DNA from: Treponema sp. UBA7590
Lineage (GTDB): Bacteria > Spirochaetota > Spirochaetia > Treponematales > Treponemataceae
Reading direction: 5' to 3'
Length of the DNA: 33,050 bases
Assembly (NCBI GenBank): GCA_002478955.1
Contig: DLKK01000096.1
Coordinates: 1-33,050 of the forward strand
The translations under genes and the position numbers were made by a program. Positions 1 to 9,100 of the stretch are shown piece by piece. The notes under the pieces were generated by a model. The model was not told the DNA's origin, ran no database searches, and saw only the letters and a program-made list of their open reading frames with translations. Position 1 is the stretch's first letter. Each line of letters begins with the position of its first letter.

Positions 1-56
1 AATGTACTGGGCTTTCTTTGGAAGAAGTAAACGCTCTGAACAAAAATGCTGTATAA
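1..56 (+). CDS. C-terminal end of a gene cut by the left window edge
   Basis: In the third frame from the left edge the sequence is open and ends at a TAA at 54-56, giving the tail TGLSLEEVNALNKNAV. The residue pattern looks like a real protein end, resembling the 'TGLS-EE-I/V' tails of Rpn/PD-(D/E)XK nuclease-family proteins, but 17 residues cannot establish a family. A strong terminator hairpin follows 32 bp later, which fits a gene ending here. The other two plus frames stop at 28-30 and about 69 and look less natural. Confidence 0.4.
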   Translation, partial: CTGLSLEEVNALNKNAV

Positions 57-88
57 ATAAACTTTGCTGAATAGTTTATAGTTCATAA

Positions 89-117
89 AAAATCCCATTC
101 TATTCGAATGGGATTTT
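89..117. terminator. Rho-independent terminator, 12-bp stem
   Basis: The arms AAAATCCCATTC (89-100) and GAATGGGATTTT (106-117) are perfect reverse complements around a five-base loop TATTC. The arm ends are A/T runs, so it can act in both directions. It most likely ends the gene entering from the left edge and backs up the terminator of the giant minus-strand gene. Confidence 0.75.
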
Positions 118-131
118 CACAAAGTATTCAA

Positions 132-172
132 CAAATAAAAACCTTGACTGGTCAATTTTTGAGCAGCCAAGG
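132..172 (-). terminator. Terminator of the giant lipoprotein gene
   Basis: Read on the minus strand, CCTTG (172-168) pairs with CAAGG (146-142). The pairing continues inward through CTG/CAG and TCAA/TTGA with two mismatches, giving a hairpin of about 31 nt. It is followed directly by TTTTTATTTG (141-132). It begins 17 bp after the stop codon of the giant gene. Confidence 0.65.
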
Positions 173-188
173 CTTCAAAACAAGTCAA

Positions 189-3100
189 TTATTTTAGCTG
201 AGCGGTTTCGATGTAACCTCGTCCAGAATAGTTAATACCATATCCAAGAACAGGATTTGAAGTTCCATTTCCACCACACTTATCGGTTCCAGTAACGACT
301 GGAATATTTTTCAAAGTTCCATCGGCATTTCTAAGAACACCAATACAGATGTCATCCAAGATAAATTCATTTTGAGTTGGAAGAATCACAGATTCCCATG
401 CTCCTGTATACATATTGTAATCTTCATCTGTACCAGGTTTCGGAGACCAAATGCCACCATTTTTTCCAGAAGATTCCGAATCAACAAGATAAGCATATTT
501 TGGATACTGCAAAGATGTCATAAGATAACCAATATATGGAACATATCTTACATCGGTACCTGTCCCATTTTTTGCAAAATCAATTGTAATATACTGACCT
601 GTTGCACCATAACTATCTACAAATACAGAATTCTTTTCATAAATATAATCAGATTTGTATGTATCTAAATATGTATACACAAGAGAGCCAGTATTTTCTT
701 TGCTGTAAGCGGCAATATGAACATGATTATCAGGGTCTACCGCTATAGCACAATAGCCACCAGAGATTCCGTCAAGAATCGCAGTTGGTGTATGCCAACT
801 TTTATTTACATGAGTTGTTGAATCAACATTCTTATGATTGTTAACAATAGGATTTTCCAAATAACTATACCACAAAGTATTATGAATTGGATCATGCCAA
901 ACAACAACTACAGTATCTGGTGTTGAACCGCTACCTGGAACAACTGCAATTGCATAACGCATACCAGGAGCATAAGACGTTGTTGCAGAACTTGCAAGAA
1001 CTGAAACATGGTTATAATTTGTTACCTGATAAGATTTATTACGACCATCTGTATAAGCATCATCATGAAAATCGCCAAAACTCATATTTGTATTTTCATC
1101 CCACCACCCTTTAAATTCAAATGCTTTCGTATTATCCATAGCTCCAGCACGGAATCTAAGTTCATTTGTAAGAGAATCATAATATAACATATACAAATTT
1201 GTTACATTTCCACTTGCATAAGCTACCAACTGTGGATGGAATTGAAATCTAGTACCATTAAGCACTATATTTCCAGACTTATTAAGTCCCATATATTCCA
1301 ACCTTAATGCGTTATTTGCAGAATAAGCACAAAGCCAGTCAGTATCACCACCATCAATAGTTGAACTAGGTCCCCACACGCTTGAAACAAGCCTAAAACG
1401 CGCATTTCTTGGAGCATTAGTATCTGTTCCAGCATGAACGCCAAACATATGCCCCTGATTATCATAAATAAAGCGCATTGTATTTACAGGAGTATAATCA
1501 CGACACCAGAATTTTAATGAAGAAGTTTGAGCAGAACCTTTGTTGTTCACTCCATCCGGATAATAACCGTAATTTCCAGAAGAGAATGAGAATCCGAGCT
1601 GTCCATCAACAGGATTTATATGCATAGAAGGCTCTGTAATAACACCTTCCGGCGATTCGGCTGATTGTGAATTAATCCCCCAAATTGCAATTTCAACATC
1701 ATCTTCCAGATTATCATTGTTTACATTATTTGCCTGCCTATTGTAATAATGTCTATAATTTTCATAAAGAGAGCCTGTTTTATTTATATTTTTATAAGAA
1801 CCTTTTGAGTCCTTATAATTTTTATTGTTAAGGTTCTCTATGGAATTTACAAAAACATAAATTTTTCCAGACTTTGCATTTGCAGGCAATTCAAATTTCA
1901 AATCACTGTCCAACGTTGTTGTTACATTTCCTTCAAAATAAACGTTTGCGCCATTTGAAATATTAAAACCTTTTACACCAATTTTTTCAGATTCCTCACT
2001 GCCTGAAGCATTTTTTGTGTAATAATAAACCGGATATTTTCCAAGTGCTGTTCTTCCATAGACAGACGGATTTTTCTTTTCTATGCTTGAAAGTTTTGTT
2101 GTCAGTCCAGTTATATACGGCACAACGTCCATTCTATATGCAGGTTTATTATAAACATCATCAGCAGTATTTATACTTGCATCGGAATTTAATTCTGTTG
2201 AATTGTTTTCGCTTGATTTGTGGGCATCATTGTTCAAATGGTCAACCGCCATAATTTTAAAGTCTATATCAGAGCCTGCAACTCCACTCAGTTTTGCTGT
2301 ATCAAGGCTTAATGTCCAGTTTACCTTATGTCCATTCTGGTCAAAATAACCATCTTCTATTGTAAATTCCCAGCCAGTTGAATCCATTGTGGCTGCAGAG
2401 ATTTCCCATTTATTTTCAGAAGAATTATAATGTGCCACCTGAACATAATCACCATATTTTCCATTTATTCCATATCCAGTTGTTTTTAAATAGTTTTCGA
2501 ATTCAAGTTTTTGTGTTGAAGTTCCTTTATCTTTGCCAAATTTTATCCACAAAGAGCTTAAACAAACGTCATCATAAGCAGTCCCATGCAAAACAATTTT
2601 TCCCGAAACTTTAGGGTCGCCATCATATTCTCCAGAAGTAGCAGATGAGTTATAGCCTGAAGCATTTTTCCAGTCTTCCTCAAGTTCAATGTGTCCATTC
2701 GAAAGGCTATTTTGATAAAGACTGTTATCTTCATCATTGTTCCAATAGAATGGTTTTATTACAACTTTTGGAGCTACGGTATCTGCAATATCTTGTTTTA
2801 ACTGAACGTTTAAAACCGTCCATTGAGAATCCTGACATGGTGTTGTTTCTTCTGTTGAATCCCAGAAACTGAACTGATAGGTGTTTATCCCATCCTCAAA
2901 GTTTTCAGATTCATCAAAACTATCGTTCAAAATTTCAAATGCCTGTTTATTTTCAGTTATAGAACCTGTTTCTGTGCCAGTTTTTGCAGATTTTAGATTT
3001 TTTGCATCTCCAATTCCTGATTCTTTTGTGAAAATATAGTGGAACGGTGCAGTTCCACCTACAAATTCTGGCTCAACTTGCAGATTCTTTTTTATAGTCC

Positions 3101-6100
3101 AGCCTTTACCATCAAGATTCCAAATTTCAGTTCCAGATGATTTTGTGGTTTCATTCCAATTTTTAGTATCTTCTTCCAAATACGTAAATACTTCCATTTC
3201 ATTTTCTTCATATTTACCATTTGAGTTCAAATCGGTTGCAAGACGAACGCGAGCAATTCTTGGTGCATTGTTGCTTACAGAAGTTTTTACATATCCGTGG
3301 TTTGAATTTCCAGCCTTATCAAATGCAACAACATGAATTTCAATCGGCCCATCAGGAATATTTGTTGAATCTATGGAAGCATCCCAAGTGTAGTTAGAAC
3401 CACTCTTAGAAAATGATTCAACCATTCCATCTCCATCATCATTCTTGATTGAATTATCATAGTTCAGACTTTCGCCTGAATTATCAACAACCATTCCATA
3501 AACAAATTCCGCTTCTTTATAGGAAACAGCACAAGACGAATCAAATGTTACTGTTCCAGAAGAATATTCAACTTTTGTAATTTTCCTGTAAAGTCCACCG
3601 ATTTTTACAAGACCGCCAACTCTAATGTTTTTATTGTTTACTGCATAACCAGAAGCAAGAATATATTCGTTATCATCTTCCCGAACAGCAGAATTTATAT
3701 ACAGCACAGGCAAGCAATCGGAATTAATATAAACTTTTCCATCTGTTGCAGAATCAACTTCAATATCCGTGCGGTTGTTTCTGTTTCCTAATCCATGAGA
3801 TTCCATAGGATTATAAACGCGAATAGGATTATCAGAAGTTACACTCTTAGGGACTCGTTTAAAATAGAAGATTACGTTTTCATAACCAGAACCATCTTCA
3901 GAAACGCGTCCTGCAAGCGTAAATATCTTATTTGAATTCTGAACAAAATTCTTATCATCAAGGATTTTTCCACTCGAACCATATTCGCCTTTATAAAGTT
4001 TTATAGTTCCGTACGTATCTTTTTCAGAATCATTTCGTGTATCGTAAAATGCTGGCGGAGTATTATCAATGTTTATACTATAATTTGAATAATTTGTTTT
4101 TTGGCTTCCGTCCGAAGCATTATCTGTAACTGTAATTTTTACTTCCCATCGACCAGAAGTTTCAATAGGAATTTTATAAGTCAATTCTTTTATATTTCCA
4201 CCATCAGATTTTTTTTCAAGTATAAGATTATTATTATCAGTAATTTGCGGCATGCCTGTTGATGTATCTATAGAAATTTCAGATTTCTTTGATTCCTCCT
4301 CAACAAGAACATTAGAAATACCCGCATTGCTGCTGACCGTTCCAACTAAATACCAATTTTGTCCAGAAATATATTTATCATCCTGATATTCAACTGTTTT
4401 TATTTCCACATCAGATTCTGAACTTCCAGAATATTGGGCAAGCCTTACAGATTCAAAAGCTGGAACGTCATTGTTTACAGAAATATGAATAGTCTCTGAC
4501 CATTCTCCTAACAAAGGAGAGTCATTTGAACCTGTATCAAGGGCTACACTCCTTACATTCAAGGTCTTTTTATTTTCAGAAGAATACAGAAGATTCTTTA
4601 AATCAGAAACTTTTAATGAATAGCTCCAGCTGTTTGTTCCCTTTACAAGAACACCTTTTTCTGGGTTACCGTTTTCTGTTGAAGTTGGAATTTCCACAGC
4701 AACAACATCTGCAGGACACCCCTCAATGCCTTCTCCATTTTCAAATTTTCCATCTCCATCCATATCAAACTGAATATAAACAGCCTGAATTCCTTCATCA
4801 TCTTCCGCAGTTCCTGTAAAACGAATTGTTCCACCCATCACAACGTAACCAAAATTCTTATCATTAGACTCCTTATTATCAGGATCTTCTACATTATGAA
4901 CCGGATACGTTATGCTTGCATGAGGTTTATCAGCGTCTGGATTATAACGAACTGAATTTACTGTTACATAACCAATGTTACCAGCGTTATCTACAATTTT
5001 AAACCATACTGGAAGCTCGTAAATTCCAGACACTCCTTTCCTATAACCTATATAGCCATCTTTTACTGTGATTTTTGAACCATCTTTTGAATAAATATCC
5101 TCCGGCTTTATTGTTAGACTCCAAACAATACTTGAATCTCCTGTTATGAGAGTCCATCTTTCGCCAATAGATTTAGAAGAATCACTTGAATCTGCTAATT
5201 GATTTGGATCGGTAATACTCTTATAAGGAACTGCGTAATACATTTCAGCAACTCCAGAATTTGCCTTTGAATCATCAGAAACCTGTCCACTAAGAGAAAT
5301 TTCACCTGTTAATTCTTCTGATGAAGAATGATTCAATTTTGAAATTGTATTCGGCGCAGTATTATCAACTATTATTCCTAAAGACATTGTTTTTGGCTTT
5401 TCAGCCTTATCTTTTGCCTCCACTTCAATTGTATAAGAACCAGTAGGAACAAGATTATTACTATCATTGAAATCAATTGAACCAGAAGTTTCAAAGTAAT
5501 AATAAGTCTTACCGTCAACAGTTGCAGAAACATTTGATAATTTTATTTCGGAAGCACTCTTAGTTTGTCCTGCATATAAATACGTTCTATTTATTTCTGG
5601 AATTTTTATAGAAACAGATAAATCATCCTGCTCGGAAACAGTATCATAGGCAAGAACCCGGAATTTTACATATCTGTAATTTATACCGCCAAAAAGCTGA
5701 TTATTATTTACTTCTTTCCATTCAGACCAATTGCTATTATCTTTTGATGTCGCAAACTCAAAGAACTTTATCACTGGAGGAGTCGAGTCAATACTAAACT
5801 TTACCGCATTGCAAACTTCATTTTTTCCTTCAAAATTTATCTTTGGACATTTCCATTTTTCGGTATCAGCAGAAGGCTCTGTTTCTGGAGTTTCAAAAAC
5901 GCCATTTTCAGAATCAGTCACCTTAAAATAAATTTTATAGTCACCATCAATATCGTTTGAAGAATCAAAATATGAGCAAGTCCAGTTAGAACCATTTAAA
6001 GTCGCTTTTTTCCATCCAGATTCAGTTATACTTGCATAACCAGAATCTGATTTTTTCACAAGTTGAATTTCAAGAGATTTAATCCCATCATCATCGCTGA

Positions 6101-9100
6101 TTGTTCCTGAAATTGTACTACTTGAAAGAGTTGTTGTGCCTTGCGTAGAAATTGTATTCAACTGTATTATCGGTCTATCTGAATCTTGGTTAATATTTAA
6201 GATTAAAGATTTTCCTGTTGATTCGTTAATTGTATTTCCGGCTTTATCTGTTGCAATTACAATAAATTCGGCATTTCCTTCTCCAATTTGTTCTGTGTCA
6301 ATCCCAGAAACTTTGAATTTGCTTGTTTCAACAGTTGTATCAAATGCATAACTAGAAACCACTTCAAAAGAAGTAGAATTTGGCTTTTTTACTTTAAGCT
6401 GCAAATTCCATCCAGAATTTGTTTCAGGAGGATTAAGGTCATCTATTGAACCTTCTATTGCTATTAATTTATTTGCATCTGAATTTGCCATTGGACTTGA
6501 ATATGTTACAACAGGCGGATTTTTATCAAAAATAAAGTTTGGCAAATCTGATGTAATTGCATTTCCTGCAACATCTGTAACTTTTATATATAAATCGTAT
6601 TCTTTTGAATCAAAGCCAGAAACATCAACTTCTATTACATCAGATGCTGTTTCAACTGGAGTTTCAAAAACTTTTTCACCAAGTTTTTCTTTCATTGCAG
6701 CAGTTTTATATATTTCTACTGTTTTTACCTTGCTGACAGAATCAGTTGCTTCAAATTTCACATAAACTTTATCTTTGTTTACAAATCCTTTCTCTGCCAA
6801 TGGTTGCGCAGAAGAATTTTCATTTGGATTTTCAAGATAAATTTCTTTAGTTTCAAGAGCTGGCGCATCTTTATCAACATTTACAGAAATAAGTAATTCA
6901 TTAGATTCATTTCCAGCCTCATCAATCGCAACAAGAATTATTGTTGAATCAGTTTCCATTCCAACATCTATGTTTCCAGAAAAGTTTTTATTACTTCCTG
7001 ATGGTTGAATTGTAGAAATCAGATTTTCAGAAGTTTTGCTTCCTTTATAAAGTTTTATTTCAAAATCATTAGTTTCAGTAACCGGAATATTTGAACTTGT
7101 TCCATCACCACCTTTTATAGTAAATGAAGAACCTGTAAACCAAGTATTTTCAGAATTATATGTATCATATTTATCATCACTGCCACCCAACCTATAAGTT
7201 TTTGAGCCGTTTACAGTTTCTCCGGTTAAATAAATATAATCACTTACAAATTTCGGAGCCTCTGTGTCAACCTTGTATTTTATTTCTAACGTTTTTTCGC
7301 GCCCATATTTATCTTTTGCAACAAATGTTTTTGTAATATCTCCAGAATTATTTGTAATATCACTTGTAGTCCATTCTTTTACTGATGAACAATTTTCAAT
7401 TTTAATTGACTCTGTGCCATCCTGTGATTTTTCAGAAATTGTAACAATACCACTAGAATCTTTCACAGTTCCTGATATCTGGAACGTTTGCTTTGCAAAA
7501 CAACCCGGAGTATAAGTTACATTCCCCAATTTTAACACAGAAATTTCTGGTACATCATTATCATAAGCAACTTTTATAGTAGAACCATCTTCCTTCGGAA
7601 AATTCTGACTTTTTTTATTTACATCTACATCTACATCTACATCCTTAACTTCAAATTTTAAAGAATGGACGCCTTCCCCTAACGTAGAAACATCAATTCC
7701 TGCGCTAAAAGTTGTAGAACTTCCGTCTGATAACAAAGTTTTTTGCTCTTTGTCGTCATCAACAGTATATGCTACATATTTTACTCCATCATCATCTGTT
7801 ACATTTATATACAGCGTATTGCTGCCCATTCCAAAAAGATTGTTTCCAACTTTTATTTCTGTTTCATCCGTGCAATTAACGTCGCCATTATTGAACTTTA
7901 AAGTTGGAATATCTGTATCCTGGCAAACATAAACAGGATATTCAGCAACACCAGTATTTCCACTTGAATCTTTACATTCAATTCGCAAAATAATGCCTTG
8001 ATTATCTGCAAGTTTCTCTGTATTCACCGCAAATTTAAAGTTATTTACTGTATTTGTTATTCCTTCAGGAATAGAAATTGCTTCACCAGTTTTTCCAGAT
8101 GTTCCATCATAAGAAAGACTTTGAATCGCATCTCCATCACCAACAATATTATTATTTTCTATCTTAGCTTTACAAATCTTTAAAACTGTAGAAATAACCT
8201 TATCATTGTCCGATGCAGAACCTTGAACTGTAATTGTGCCGTTCACTGCACCCTTTTTATAGTTTTTATCAACAACAGAAAGTTCAGAGTCTGTTACAAG
8301 AGGAGAAACTTGAGTAATTTCTGGTTTCGGTTCTTCCTCATCAATCTTAAATGTTACAGTATCAATAGTTTCCCGATTGAATCTGTCTTTTACAGAATAA
8401 GTTATTGTGTAAACACCAGTAGATTCATCTTGTTCAATACCGTTAGAAAATTTGCCTTCAGAATCTTTTAAAACATCATCAGACCATGTTCCGTCTTCTT
8501 TTACAGAAATGTCAACCGTTCCACGATGAATAGGTTTATCATTTCTAAATTCACCTGTAACCTTACCAGTAACTGTAAATCCAGCCGCAGACTGATACGC
8601 ATCTGAATATTTTATCGGATTCGTAAACGTAATTGTTGGCGCGCCATTATTTATGCAGACAACGAACGGCTCCGTCTCTGTTGTTTTTACATTTGCGCTC
8701 TCTGAATCTGCTTTTTTATCTTTTGCAACGATTTTTATTCTATAGAAACCTTCTGCAAGCGCATTTCCATTAGAATCTTTTAATTCCTGATTAAATGAAT
8801 ATGATGTTTTGCCGTTGGCATTTAATTTTCCATTATAAAGAAGTTTAAATTCGTTATTCCCAATTTCTGAATAATAAATTTCAACCGTATCAATTCCGTC
8901 ATCATCAACAATCGAACCGGAAATTCTGTTGTTTCCTGTCTGATCAAAAAGATTCTTTCCAACTTGAATTCCTTCTTCCGTTGTAACAGACAAATCAGCA
9001 TTAGAAAGACTTACCCGCGGATAATCTGTAAGCTGACTGATTATTAAAGAATTTCCGTCTTCATATTTATATTCATAATTAGCTTTATTACCAGCACGGT

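Noticed and set aside
7620..7643. CRISPR-like short repeats
   Set aside because: The copies are contiguous six-base units without spacers and lie in frame inside a gene.
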